From Paramagnetospirillum marisnigri (lineage in GTDB: Bacteria > Pseudomonadota > Alphaproteobacteria > Rhodospirillales > Magnetospirillaceae): DNA of 64,000 nucleotides. The notes beneath the pieces were generated by a model. That model searched no databases, had not been told where the DNA came from, and saw only the letters and a program-made list of their open reading frames with translations. Made by a program: the position numbers and the translations under genes. Positions 45,143 to 54,741 of the stretch are shown here, piece after piece. Every line of letters starts with the position of its first letter. The stretch's first letter is position 1. The stretch lies in contig NZ_LWQT01000066.1 in NCBI RefSeq assembly GCF_001650715.1, forward strand, positions 124,001 to 188,000, written 5' to 3'.

Positions 45143-47023
45143 TCATCCCTCGGTGATATGGACGGGAAGCGGATTGAAGCTTGCGAGGTCCAGGCTCCAC
45201 CGCGTGGTTCCGTCGTCCTGTTCGGACGTCTTTGTGAAGCCGAGTGTCGGGTAATGGTCGCGGACCAATTCATTGCGTGACGACGGGATGAAGGTGCCGT
45301 CCAGCCGCTTCGCCCCTGCCGCCCGGGCCGCGTTGGCGATCCGGTTCAAAATAAACCGCTCCACACCCCGCCCAAGAACCCGGCAACTCATCAGCCACGT
45401 GTCGATGTCCCAGGCTTCCGGCGTGATTTTGCAGATGATCACGCAGATGATGCCGTTGTCGCCAAAGGCGTCGCTCAGCCTGATTTGTTGGCCGTAGATC
45501 GCCGGATCATCCTCCATGTCCGCGACATCTAGCTCGGTGTAGCGCCGGGTGGTCAGATTGAACTGGTTGGACTTGTTGATCAGCTGGCTGACCCGTGCTC
45601 GGACCAGGGGCGAGAATGAGCCGCAGGTCGCGACCATGTCGAGCGAGCGCAAATAGCCGTCGAGGTCGTGATTGCTCTTCTGAAGTTCGACCCGCTTGGC
45701 ATTGGCCGTATACTGCTCCGCCCTCTGGCCGTCCTCGGCGACGAAGGAAACCGTGTCGAAATATCCCGCATCCTGGAGGGTGCGGCTGTATAGCGCGGGA
45801 TCCGGGGGCAGTTCGGGCACGCCGACCATTGGCAGGGCCTGGCGGACTTGCGCGCGTTCGGCGGGGTTGTCATCGAGCAGAACCAGACTGTCGATGCCTA
45901 TAGTCAGCTTGTGGGCGATCGCTTCCAGATTGCTGGCCTTGTCGGTCCAATTGGCCTGGAAGACCGCGATGTGGTTCTCACGCAACAGCATGTCCGGATG
46001 GTCACGGAACGGCTGTAGGGCGACGTCGTGGTCGTTCTTGGAACTGACCGCCAGCACGATGCCACGCGCCCGAAGGGCAAGGGCGAGGCGCTGGACGTCG
46101 AGATGGGCCTCTCCCACCGCGGACCCGTTGCCAAGAACGATGCCGTTCAAGCCGTCATCGCCGATGACGCCGCCCCACACCGTGTTGTCGAGGTCCAGTA
46201 CCAGACACTTCCTGGTGCGCCCGCGCATGGCGGCAAGCAAGCGTGCGACGTGTTCGGCATAAAGAGGCAGGGCGTGCTGGGAGAACGGCAACTTGGCCAC
46301 GTGCCATTGAATTGGATCGTGCCAGGTCTTGAGGCCGATTCCGGAAGCAAGCCCCTCCACGTCCAGCAGCAAATCGCCCACGGAGGATCGGACCATGCGT
46401 TTCAGGGCCGCGTTGAAATCGGCGATAATGGCGCGATGGGTGCCATCGACCAGGGTGTCCAGGCTGCCGAACAGGGTTTCCGGCTGAGGCGGGATCGTCT
46501 GGAAAATTACGGCGCCGCCGCCATTGGAACGCAAGCCGTCGCGGATGCGCGACAAGTGATCGATGGCCACCTCCACATGGGCGGCGTGGTCCTGGCCGGG
46601 TGTTCCAATCAACGGCAGGGCGCGGTGGTCCAGGGCCAGGAGAATGGCATCGCATTGGGCGGTATTGATCGCCGCCGACGGGTCCAGGGCGTCTTGCAAG
46701 ACCTGTCCAAATCCCCCCAGATGGACCCGAATGTCCAACCCATGCCTCAGGCCCGAAGCGGCAATGCTGGCCTTCAGGAAATCGGTCGTGGCGTTCGACA
46801 GCACTCCCAGGCGGAATTGGGGGAGGCCGATTCCATCCGCCGCGCGGGCGGCCAGCCGATCGCGGGCCTTTGCCAGCAGTTGCAACCTGCTGCCATCAAG
46901 GGCGTGACCGGCCAGCCAGGTCAGGGATGCCGCCGCGCTTTCCGTTTCCGAGTTACCCAGGGCGGAACACAGCTGACGAAAATTGTCAGGGAGAGGCGGA
47001 AGCCAACTGAGTTGGGTTGTCAT
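45143..47023 (-). CDS. FkbH-like HAD-IIIC family protein
   Basis: A 626-residue enzyme related to FkbH, which makes and loads a three-carbon glyceryl unit onto an ACP from bisphosphoglycerate. It has an N-terminal SGNH-like region (about 65-260), a HAD phosphatase core with LVLDLDNTVWGGVIGDDG (nucleophile about Asp277) and SSKNDHDVA, and a C-terminal GNAT-like part (INKSNQFNLTTRRYTE, GDNGIICVIICKI). It is not directly beside an ACP but two lie in the locus. The plus-strand methyltransferase gene is divergent from it with a 93-base gap. Confidence 0.88.
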   Translation of the reverse strand: MTTQLSWLPPLPDNFRQLCSALGNSETESAAASLTWLAGHALDGSRLQLLAKARDRLAARAADGIGLPQFRLGVLSNATTDFLKASIAASGLRHGLDIRVHLGGFGQVLQDALDPSAAINTAQCDAILLALDHRALPLIGTPGQDHAAHVEVAIDHLSRIRDGLRSNGGGAVIFQTIPPQPETLFGSLDTLVDGTHRAIIADFNAALKRMVRSSVGDLLLDVEGLASGIGLKTWHDPIQWHVAKLPFSQHALPLYAEHVARLLAAMRGRTRKCLVLDLDNTVWGGVIGDDGLNGIVLGNGSAVGEAHLDVQRLALALRARGIVLAVSSKNDHDVALQPFRDHPDMLLRENHIAVFQANWTDKASNLEAIAHKLTIGIDSLVLLDDNPAERAQVRQALPMVGVPELPPDPALYSRTLQDAGYFDTVSFVAEDGQRAEQYTANAKRVELQKSNHDLDGYLRSLDMVATCGSFSPLVRARVSQLINKSNQFNLTTRRYTELDVADMEDDPAIYGQQIRLSDAFGDNGIICVIICKITPEAWDIDTWLMSCRVLGRGVERFILNRIANAARAAGAKRLDGTFIPSSRNELVRDHYPTLGFTKTSEQDDGTTRWSLDLASFNPLPVHITEG

Positions 47024-47116
47024 GGCGGGAACACCTTGCGAGGACGGCGTCCTTCCTACTATATTCCGCCACTTGTCAGCAAGTTCCCCACCCCTCTGAA
47101 AATCCTAGAAAATCCC

Positions 47117-48061
47117 ATGACGGCGGCAGTTCCGGAAAAAATGGCGACACCCCCATCCGTAACCCGGCTGGTTGATCGGCTGCTGGCGATGTGGCCGGAG
47201 CACGAGGGATTCGTCGCCACCAGCCTGGGGGGGCATGGCAAAGGCGAATTGGACCTGCTCGACATCCTGTCCGCTCGTATCTTGCGCCTGGCTGGAATCG
47301 ACCTGGATCGCTTCATCGAGAGCTATCGTTGGCTTTGCGGCGTCTTCAATGAGGAGCAGCTATACTTCGTGCGCAACGGGCGCTATCGGTGCTCGAACTT
47401 TGCCGAGGTGAACGCGGCGGTCTACTCGAATGCAGAGTTCATGCGCAAATACATGGAGGGGCTGCTGGTTTCCCAGCTGTTCTGGCAGAACCATGCACGC
47501 TCCTTCATTTTCTTCAATGAGTTCATAAAGACGGCTGTTCCGGACTATCGCTATCTCGAGGTCGGCCCGGGGCATGGCCTGTACCTGGCATCGGTGGCGG
47601 CCGATTCCGATTGCGCCGAGGCCGAGGCCTGGGATGTCAGCGCGGAAAGTCTGGCCCAGACCAGGGCGTCGCTGTCGAGAATGGGGGTCGAACGGCCGGT
47701 GACCTTGGTGGAACAGGATGTTCAGGCTTCGACCCTTGACCTTGAGCGCCGGTTCGACATCGTGGTGATCAGCGAGGTGCTTGAGCACCTGGAAGCCCCC
47801 CTGGATGCTTTGAACACCCTGGCGGCGGCGCTCGCCCCAGCGGGGCGCATCTTGGTGAATTTTCCCATCAACAGCCCCGCTCCGGACCATATCTATCTGC
47901 TGGAATCGCTGGAACAGGTGGTTCAACTGGTGGAACAGGCCGGTCTTGTGGTCGAGCGGGCCGAAGCCTTCCCGTCCATGGGCTACAGCCTGAAGCGGGC
48001 CATGGCGGTCAAGGCGACGGTGTCCTGCGCCGTGGTCGCCCGTTTGGGAACCGAGCGCTAA
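47117..48061 (+). CDS. Class I SAM methyltransferase
   Basis: A 314-residue cytosolic methyltransferase. The SAM site is YLEVGPGHGLYLASVA at about 141-156 with AWDVSAESL following, and VISEVLEHLEAPLDAL is the motif II region. The N-terminal ~130 residues form a helical domain (FVRNGRYRCSNFAEVNAAVYSN), possibly for substrate or carrier binding. It leads a three-gene plus-strand group with the MaoC-SDR fusion (2 bases later) and an ACP. Confidence 0.83.
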   Translation: MTAAVPEKMATPPSVTRLVDRLLAMWPEHEGFVATSLGGHGKGELDLLDILSARILRLAGIDLDRFIESYRWLCGVFNEEQLYFVRNGRYRCSNFAEVNAAVYSNAEFMRKYMEGLLVSQLFWQNHARSFIFFNEFIKTAVPDYRYLEVGPGHGLYLASVAADSDCAEAEAWDVSAESLAQTRASLSRMGVERPVTLVEQDVQASTLDLERRFDIVVISEVLEHLEAPLDALNTLAAALAPAGRILVNFPINSPAPDHIYLLESLEQVVQLVEQAGLVVERAEAFPSMGYSLKRAMAVKATVSCAVVARLGTER

Positions 48062-48063
48062 TC

Positions 48064-49482
48064 ATGACGGCAAGCAAGGCGATTTGCTTCGAGCCGGAAG
48101 TGCATGAGGCATTCGCGCGGCTGTCCCAGGATTTCAATCCCCAACACATGGATGCCCTGGTCGCGCGCCGTTTGTTCTACGGCACCCGAGTGGTCCATGG
48201 CACTCATTCGTTGATGGCGGCATTGGATCGGGTGGCGGCGACTTATCCCGATTTCCAAGGCATGGCCGATCTCAAGGTCAGCTTTCGCGGGCCGGTACGA
48301 CTGGGGCAGGGAGTCACTTTCGACCTTAGCCGGACGGGGAATTCGGTTACCGTCGACGTCTTGTGTGATGGGCAGCAGGCATCCAGGATTCGCCTGGCCT
48401 TGGGGACGACCGCGACGGATTTGGAGATTCCAGCAATCGGGGCGACCCCTCCGGTTTGCATCGAGCGATCAGAGGCGGATTTGCAGGGGCTGGCGGGTGA
48501 GGTGCCCCTCACCTTGGACCTGCCCTTGTACCGTCGGCTGTTTCCGTCCTTGTCCGCCCGCCTTCCCCATGCCCAGGCGGCGATTCTGCTGGCCTCCACC
48601 CGTCTGGTCGGCATGGACTGCCCTGGCCTCCATTCGATATACACCGGGTTGAAGCTGACTTTTGGCGTTGCCGAAACTCACCAGCCCATGGTTCTGCGCT
48701 ATCAGGTCGCCCATTGGCAGCCGCAATTCCGCTTGTTGACCATGACGGTGGATGGTGGCGGCGCCAAGGGCAGCATCGAATGCTTCTTGCGTCCGCCTCG
48801 AGTGGATCAGGCCGACATCGCCCAGCTTCGATCCCTGGTCCAGGCTGGCGAGTTCAAGGGGCGTCGCGCGCTGGTGGTGGGGGGGGCGCGTGGCCTGGGC
48901 GAGGTTGCGGCCAAGCTCGTGGCCATTGGCGGCGGCTCGGTGGTGATTACCTATTTGGTTGGTCGTGACGACGCGGAACGGATCGTCTCCGATCTGGTCG
49001 TCCATGGCTATGACGCGCGCTGTCTGCCGCTGAACGTCTTGGAGCCAACGCCCCTTGACGATGATGGCGCCGGGCGGTTCACGGATGTGTTTTACTTTGC
49101 CTCGCCCCATATCGACAAGGGGGCGGAGACCGGCATGGATGCCACCTTGCTGCGTCGTTATTTCGATTATTATTGCGATGGGCTTGTCCGCACCGTCGAG
49201 GCGCTGGCGCCACGGCTTGATGGTCGGGCGCGGCTGATCTATCCCTCCACCATCTTCATTGATCAGCCTGAAAAAGGCTTCGCCGAATACGCCTGCGCCA
49301 AGGCTGCGGGAGAGGTTACGGTGGCCCATCTGGCGGCCAGCCTGCCGGGTCGCATCGCGGTGATCCGCCGTTTGCCCCGATTGCGGACGGATCAGACCCA
49401 GTCGCTGAGCGGCCCGGAAGCGGCTGATCCGGCGCCGGTCATTCTGGATCTTGTAAGGTGCGCCGCGGGTTCGCTCGACTGA
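48064..49482 (+). CDS. MaoC-like dehydratase fused to short-chain ketoreductase
   Basis: A 472-residue fusion. Residues about 8-60 carry the MaoC/hot-dog signature (FARLSQDFNPQHMD, then FYGTRVVHGTHSLMAALD), with catalytic Asp23 and His28. A second hot-dog-like stretch follows (about 150-245). The C-terminal SDR domain has VVGGARGLGEV (271-281) and a Ser395, Tyr409, Lys413 triad (YPSTIF, EYACAK). These would reduce and dehydrate a beta-keto acyl group on the neighbouring ACP. The glycine pattern VVGGARGLG is normal for SDRs. Confidence 0.8.
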   Translation: MTASKAICFEPEVHEAFARLSQDFNPQHMDALVARRLFYGTRVVHGTHSLMAALDRVAATYPDFQGMADLKVSFRGPVRLGQGVTFDLSRTGNSVTVDVLCDGQQASRIRLALGTTATDLEIPAIGATPPVCIERSEADLQGLAGEVPLTLDLPLYRRLFPSLSARLPHAQAAILLASTRLVGMDCPGLHSIYTGLKLTFGVAETHQPMVLRYQVAHWQPQFRLLTMTVDGGGAKGSIECFLRPPRVDQADIAQLRSLVQAGEFKGRRALVVGGARGLGEVAAKLVAIGGGSVVITYLVGRDDAERIVSDLVVHGYDARCLPLNVLEPTPLDDDGAGRFTDVFYFASPHIDKGAETGMDATLLRRYFDYYCDGLVRTVEALAPRLDGRARLIYPSTIFIDQPEKGFAEYACAKAAGEVTVAHLAASLPGRIAVIRRLPRLRTDQTQSLSGPEAADPAPVILDLVRCAAGSLD

Positions 49483-49512
49483 CCTAAGGCCCATTCCAAC
49501 GGAGAAGGTTTC

Positions 49513-49752
49513 ATGGACATTTACGCTCGCTTGACGCCGCTGATGTGCGACATTTTTGACAATGACACTGTGGTGGCGACTCCGACTCTGAGCGCCGAGC
49601 AGGTCCGCGAATGGGACAGCCTCAGCCATATCCGGCTGATGGTGGCCATCGAGGTGGAGTTTTCCATCAAATTCTCCACCGCCGAGGTCACCGACTTGAA
49701 GAATGTCGGCGAGCTGGTGGCGGTGATCGAAGGCAAGCTTAAGGGGCTTTGA
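49513..49752 (+). CDS. Acyl carrier protein
   Basis: A 79-residue ACP with phosphopantetheine site Ser36 in REWDSLSHIRLMV. ATG 49513 has GGAGAAGG four bases upstream. It follows the MaoC-SDR fusion by 30 bases and is the likely carrier for its substrate. The 3' end overlaps the convergent SGNH gene by 14 bases. Confidence 0.92.
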   Translation: MDIYARLTPLMCDIFDNDTVVATPTLSAEQVREWDSLSHIRLMVAIEVEFSIKFSTAEVTDLKNVGELVAVIEGKLKGL

Positions 49753-50890
49753 CCGAAAACAGAGACTGTTGGACGGCCTGGGCGATGGCAGCGTATCCCG
49801 ACGCCAGGGGGTGGTCGTCATTGCGGAATGGATAGACGTGGGATCGGTTCTTCATCAAGGTCTGGAGGGCGGGGCGAGGCTGCACCAGAGGAATGCCCGC
49901 CTTGTCGAAGAACTCGGTGAAATGGGCTTCCAGATGGGTCTCGTTGGCGACTCCCTTCAGGAACTCCACGGGTAGCTTGTATCCCGCTTCTTCCAGATAC
50001 GGCTTGACCACGCTGTTCTTGGTCGGAAAGAACACCACCGCGAAGCCGATGCCCTGGGCCTTTGCCTTTTCAGCCATCTCCAGGAACAGGGTTTCCGTCA
50101 ACTTCATGGCGAAATCCGACCACGGCGCCTGGGTGTCGGAATTGTTCATGATGAAGATGCTGTAGTCGCGGCTGACGAAGGTGTCGTTTCGTCCATCCTG
50201 GAAGAATACGGTCCCAGGACCGGGCTGGCGGGTCGCGGCATCCTGATAGGGATCGACCACCAGGGTGCCGATGGCGCTGCCGATGGCGGTGCGACGAACC
50301 GCCAGCTTGATCCGCTGCAATGGCGTCGGCCCCAGGTCTCGCCCTTCCTCGCCCACCGGGGCTTCGCTGAGGTCGCGGCAAGGGGTGGTGTCGAGCGAGC
50401 GCCTGGCGGCCCAGTCGATCCAATAAGCGTTCGACACGAGCAGCTTGCAGACATCTTTCATGTCCTTGGCCACGTGCAGGCCCACCAAGATGACCTTTGG
50501 CTTCTTGGCCACGGCCGCATCCATCAGCCAGTAGAACTGGAGCGGGTTGTAGCCGCCAATGCCGTAATTGTAGACACTCATCCCGGTCAGACGGCCCAGC
50601 ACTTGCGGCCAGGAGTCGTAAGAGGTGACGTTGTAGCCATAGGTGGCGGAGGCACCGAGTGCCACCAGATCGGGATGGGCGGGCGGATCGGGGTTACGAA
50701 AGCCTTCCGGGTCGATCTCGGGGAAGCTGGGATCGGTGACCATGCCCAGTATGGGGTGGTATTTGGCAAAGCCGGATTTCTCGAAGACGGGAAACGGCGT
50801 CGCGACCCGCAATATGACCTCGACAAGCAACAGACCGGCGATCAGGCCGATACCGTTGACCAGCACAATCCGCAACAGCTTGCCAAGCAT
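49739..50890 (-). CDS. Membrane-anchored SGNH-like protein
   Basis: About 383 residues, with an N-terminal helix (about 5-27) and a periplasmic domain. Block I is LVALGASATYGYNV; NYGIGGYNPLQFYW is the Gly/Asn block; the C-terminal pair lies in NDDHPLASGYAAIA. The start is ATG 50890, preceded by GGAGAAGGGATCA; a longer GTG start is less well placed. Last gene of a four-gene minus-strand run with two Gfo/Idh genes and a glycosyltransferase-like gene. Confidence 0.8.
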   Translation of the reverse strand: MLGKLLRIVLVNGIGLIAGLLLVEVILRVATPFPVFEKSGFAKYHPILGMVTDPSFPEIDPEGFRNPDPPAHPDLVALGASATYGYNVTSYDSWPQVLGRLTGMSVYNYGIGGYNPLQFYWLMDAAVAKKPKVILVGLHVAKDMKDVCKLLVSNAYWIDWAARRSLDTTPCRDLSEAPVGEEGRDLGPTPLQRIKLAVRRTAIGSAIGTLVVDPYQDAATRQPGPGTVFFQDGRNDTFVSRDYSIFIMNNSDTQAPWSDFAMKLTETLFLEMAEKAKAQGIGFAVVFFPTKNSVVKPYLEEAGYKLPVEFLKGVANETHLEAHFTEFFDKAGIPLVQPRPALQTLMKNRSHVYPFRNDDHPLASGYAAIAQAVQQSLFSVKAP

Positions 50891-50909
50891 TGATCCCTTC
50901 TCCCCATCC

Positions 50910-51938
50910 CTATTGGACACTGAGGCCCCAGCGGGCCTTCCAGGCCGGGTCGGCGCAATAGATGCGATAGACCAGTTGCATGGTCCTCAGCGCCTCTTCC
51001 GACGAGCCGTTGACGATGGGCTGGTCGCGCAGCACCGCCTCGGCGAATTCCGCGATCTCGTCGGACCAGCTGGGGTCGTGGTTGTAGCGGGTGGTCTGTT
51101 CCTTGGGATCTCCGGCGTCGTCGGCATGGGCCCAGGACACGGTCAGGGTCTCGGCGCCATAGGATTTGGAGCCCGACAGGATGCCCGACAGGATGATGGT
51201 GCCCTTGGCCAGGGTGATTTCCAGGTTGAAGCGGTGGCGCCATTGCGTCGCCGAGGAATGCAGCATGGCCACCACGCCGTCGCGCGAGCGCATCAGGGCA
51301 TAGGCGTTGTCCTCGACATCGTGGCCCCAGACATCGTTGGTGACGATGGCGGAGATGTCCTCGAACTCGCCGCCGAACAGCCGGATCAGGTCCACCATGT
51401 GGATGCCCTGGTCCAGCAGGATGCCGCCGCCGGCGACGGCGCGCTTGGTGCGCCAGTGGTCGGGCGAACGGAAATCGATGATGGTGGACTTGCCATAGAC
51501 GCCGCGCATGTTCAGCACCCGGCCGAACTCGCCCGATTTCACCAGCGCCAGCGCCTCCTTGACCGATTCGTGATAGCGGTGGTTGAAGCCGTATTTCAGC
51601 TTCAGGCCGGGATGGCGGGCCTCGACCTCGCGGACCTTGCGGATGTCGGAAACGTCGCGCCCCGGCGGCTTCTCGCAGAAAACGTGCAGGCCGCGCTCCA
51701 GCCCGGCCATGGTGACCTCGGCGGCGATGTCGTTGGTCAGGCAGACCAACAGCACATCCATCTCCTGCTCCAGCAGCCTTTGATAATGGTTGAAGCAGGG
51801 AATGCCGCCCTCGACCACGTCGCCGTCGGGCAGGCGCTGGTCGCAGACCGCCACCACCTTCATGTCCGGGCGCTGGTCGATCACCTGATGGCGGCGGCGG
51901 CCGACCACGCCGTATCCGGCGATGCCGACCCTAAGCAT
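50910..51938 (-). CDS. Gfo/Idh/MocA family oxidoreductase
   Basis: NAD(P)-dependent sugar oxidoreductase of 342 residues. It has GIAGYGVVGRRRHQV at the N-terminus, VFCEKPPGRDVSDI with the family Lys, and GGGILLDQGIHMVDL with the catalytic-region Asp/His. Its start overlaps the end of the next Gfo/Idh gene by eight bases, so the two are translated together and may act in sequence on one nucleotide sugar. Confidence 0.88.
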   Translation of the reverse strand: MLRVGIAGYGVVGRRRHQVIDQRPDMKVVAVCDQRLPDGDVVEGGIPCFNHYQRLLEQEMDVLLVCLTNDIAAEVTMAGLERGLHVFCEKPPGRDVSDIRKVREVEARHPGLKLKYGFNHRYHESVKEALALVKSGEFGRVLNMRGVYGKSTIIDFRSPDHWRTKRAVAGGGILLDQGIHMVDLIRLFGGEFEDISAIVTNDVWGHDVEDNAYALMRSRDGVVAMLHSSATQWRHRFNLEITLAKGTIILSGILSGSKSYGAETLTVSWAHADDAGDPKEQTTRYNHDPSWSDEIAEFAEAVLRDQPIVNGSSEEALRTMQLVYRIYCADPAWKARWGLSVQ

Positions 51939-53046
51939 GCTCGGGCGTCCGGTAGAGGTTGGAAATGGCCTCGTCGGGGCGGCCCAGCAGGGTGGACTGT
52001 TCGGGGGAATTCACCGCGACCCAGCCGCCGCCTGCCTCGTCCGAGCGGTAGAAGGCGTGCAGCAGGCGGATGGTGGCCATGCAGTCCTCCCGGTCCACCG
52101 GATAGGGCTTGCCCTGGTGGAACGTGGCGGCGATGTCGCGGTACATCTGGGCATGGCCATAGCCGTAGACGGCACCGTGGCCCTCGATACCCTTGAAGTC
52201 CTCGGAATGGACGGCGCAGGCGGATGGATCGGGGGTGAAGACCTGCAGCTCGTTGACGGCGATGCCGCCGATCTGGGCCAGACCCTTCTCGCCGACGATG
52301 GAGATGGAGGCCTCGAAATCGTCGGGCCGCGCCGCAGTGGTCACTTCCAGAACGCCCACCGCCTTGGTGGAATAGGACAGGGTGGCGACCACGGTGTCCT
52401 CCACCTCGATAGTGGCGCCGAGCGTGCGCATGGTGGCGGACACCTTGTCGACCTCGCCGCCGAGATGGCGCAGCAGGTCCACATGATGGATGCCCTGGTT
52501 GGTCAGCGCCCCGCCGTCATGGCTGAAGGTGCCGCGCCACGGCGCCAGATCGTAATAGCGCTGCGGGCGGCACCAGCGCACCCGCACGCTCATGATTCTG
52601 ATCTCGCCCAGCTCGCCATCGGCCAGGGCCTGGCGCACCCGCGCCACCGCCTTGTTGTGGCGGTTCTGGAACACCGGGAAGATGGAAAGGCCGAGACGGT
52701 CGGCACTGGCCCAGGCCTTGGTCAACTGCTCGGGGCGCATCATGGTGGGCTTTTCCAGCACGATATGCTTGCCCCAGCGCTCCATCATCTCCATGCCGTG
52801 CTCGAAATGCATGCCCGACGGCGTGATCACCGCCACCACCTGGATGTCGGGATGGTCGCTCAGCATACGGCGGTAATCGGTATAGGCGGGAACGCCGAAC
52901 TCGCTGGAATAGGCCTCGGCCTTGACGGCATCCAGATCACAGACCGCCGCCAGATCGACGCCATCGGTGGCGGTGATGGAGCGGGCATGGTGCCCGGCGA
53001 TGCGGCCGCAGCCCACCAGCGCGACTTTGACGGTGTTCGTGGTCAC
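51931..53046 (-). CDS. Gfo/Idh/MocA family oxidoreductase
   Basis: A 371-residue oxidoreductase, MTTNTVKVALVGCGRIAGHH at the N-terminus, IVLEKPTMMRPEQL with the conserved Lys and GGALTNQGIHHVDLLRH in the catalytic domain. It resembles enzymes that oxidise UDP-sugar acids at C3, but the substrate cannot be fixed from sequence. It is three bases after the glycosyltransferase-like gene, and overlaps its neighbour downstream. Confidence 0.88.
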   Translation of the reverse strand: MTTNTVKVALVGCGRIAGHHARSITATDGVDLAAVCDLDAVKAEAYSSEFGVPAYTDYRRMLSDHPDIQVVAVITPSGMHFEHGMEMMERWGKHIVLEKPTMMRPEQLTKAWASADRLGLSIFPVFQNRHNKAVARVRQALADGELGEIRIMSVRVRWCRPQRYYDLAPWRGTFSHDGGALTNQGIHHVDLLRHLGGEVDKVSATMRTLGATIEVEDTVVATLSYSTKAVGVLEVTTAARPDDFEASISIVGEKGLAQIGGIAVNELQVFTPDPSACAVHSEDFKGIEGHGAVYGYGHAQMYRDIAATFHQGKPYPVDREDCMATIRLLHAFYRSDEAGGGWVAVNSPEQSTLLGRPDEAISNLYRTPEHA

Positions 53047-53049
53047 GGC

Positions 53050-54678
53050 TCAGTCCCTCTCTTGAACGGGTGCTGCGGGAATATCACCAAACATCAAGGA
53101 TTTCCAGGTTCCCCTGTCCGGCGGCGACAGCAAGGCGGCGTGGTCCAGGGGCGCGGGCGCGGGCGTGGTGGCCAGGACCTCGGGCAGTTCCTCCGGCGTC
53201 ACCGCCACCGCCTTGACGCCCTTGGGCAGGATGTCGACGGCCAGCCGGTCGTCGGGCAGCAGCCGGAAGGTGGGCAGGCCCAGCAGCAGACCCTCCAGGC
53301 TTGACGTGCCGGTGGCGGCGATCACCGCCGACAGCGCGGCATGGCCGGTGATGCCGGTCTCGGTGGGCTCCAGATTGGCTTCCGGGGCAAAGGCCAGCGG
53401 ATACATGGGGTGCTGCTTGACCAGCACCTTCCGGCCCGTCCGGGCGATGGCGCGGGCGGCGTCCACCTGCATCCGCGCGATGGCGGGAATGGCCGACAGC
53501 GGCACGAAGACCTGGGCGGTGGCGTCGTAACGCCCGCCCGCGACGGGGGGCAGCCGCCAAGCCCCGGCATCGACGATGCGTGCTGCCGGGATGTCCCATT
53601 CCACCATCTCGGTGGCATAGGCGGGGCCGTCGGCGGCGACGATGTCGGGCAGGCTGGCCAGCCCATCCAGATTGGCGCGGGGGGAATAGTTGATCTGATG
53701 CGGCCCGATCACCGTGTGCTGATAGCCGATGGTGCGAATGTCCAGGCTCCGGGCGGCGCGGCACAGGTCACGCTCCCAGGCATGGTTCTCCCACGGCCAG
53801 CATATCCGACCGGGCCGGGCCGCCTTGAGGAAGCGGCGCTGGCAATGCATCTGCCAGGCATTCATGGCCGGGCCGCCGCCGCCATTCTCGCGCGACGCCG
53901 CCCGCCGTACCAGCCAGCCGAAGCGGCCGGACAGGTCGGCGGAACTGGGCCGCCAGGCCCGCAGCGGCAGGGTCAGGGCGAACAGGGCCGAGCCCCAGGC
54001 GTGGAGCGAGGCGGTGCGGCCATCGGCGGCCAGTTGGGCGACGCGCTCGGGCGGGCAGTCGCAATGCAGCAGCCGCTTGATGCCGGGCATCTCGGCCATC
54101 AGTGTGCCGAAATAGACGTCGAAGCCGTCGGCGCGGCTGCCGGGATGGCCATAGACCAGCAGGACCGGGTCGCCGGAGGCGATGGCCCCCCTCCAGCTTC
54201 GGGTCTTCAGCACCGAGAGGATCATGCGCAGCGCCAGCTTGCCCCGGGCGGCGAAGCCCCGGATCGCCCGCTTTCCTTCCACCAGCGCCAGGGGCGGCGG
54301 AGCTCCCGCCTCGACGCCGGGCAGGGCGGCGAGATGGCGGAACATCCAGGCATCGTCGCAGACCATCAGATAGGGCTCGGCCTCGGCCGCCAGCTCGCGG
54401 GCCATGCGGTCCCAGGCCAGCATCAGGCCGAAATCCGAGCCGAAGGCGCCACAGGCCACGGTATGGGACAAATGGGCGCCCGGCGACTTCGCCAGTTGGC
54501 GGGCCAGACTCCACCAGTCCTCGCGCGCGGCGTCGAAGGCGGCTTCCAGCCGATGGGCCAGGCGCGGCAGTTTGCGCGCCGACTCCAGGCCGGAGGTGTC
54601 GGACTCGGTGACCGCCAGCCAGCTCCGCCATTGGTCGGCGGCGGGCAGGTCGCGGGAGGTGCGCAGCAGGATGGTCAT
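53050..54678 (-). CDS. Surface carbohydrate biosynthesis protein, GT-B-like
   Basis: A 542-residue soluble protein. The C-terminal half looks like a GT-B or capsule-synthesis fold: ICWPWENHAWERDLC, TIGYQHTVIGPHQ, VLVKQHPMYPLAF, and ATGTSSLEGLLLGLPTF with an acidic residue near the probable nucleotide-sugar site. These motifs are shared by capsule and CMP-sugar transferase-like proteins. The N-terminal half is helical and lacks recognisable motifs. It may transfer the acid sugar activated elsewhere in the locus; substrate unproven. Confidence 0.72.
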   Translation of the reverse strand: MTILLRTSRDLPAADQWRSWLAVTESDTSGLESARKLPRLAHRLEAAFDAAREDWWSLARQLAKSPGAHLSHTVACGAFGSDFGLMLAWDRMARELAAEAEPYLMVCDDAWMFRHLAALPGVEAGAPPPLALVEGKRAIRGFAARGKLALRMILSVLKTRSWRGAIASGDPVLLVYGHPGSRADGFDVYFGTLMAEMPGIKRLLHCDCPPERVAQLAADGRTASLHAWGSALFALTLPLRAWRPSSADLSGRFGWLVRRAASRENGGGGPAMNAWQMHCQRRFLKAARPGRICWPWENHAWERDLCRAARSLDIRTIGYQHTVIGPHQINYSPRANLDGLASLPDIVAADGPAYATEMVEWDIPAARIVDAGAWRLPPVAGGRYDATAQVFVPLSAIPAIARMQVDAARAIARTGRKVLVKQHPMYPLAFAPEANLEPTETGITGHAALSAVIAATGTSSLEGLLLGLPTFRLLPDDRLAVDILPKGVKAVAVTPEELPEVLATTPAPAPLDHAALLSPPDRGTWKSLMFGDIPAAPVQERD

Positions 54679-54741
54679 GGGTGAAAGTCTTGTGGCATAG
54701 TGCCGCCCGCCGCGCAAGGCGAGGGACAAAAGGGACGCACC

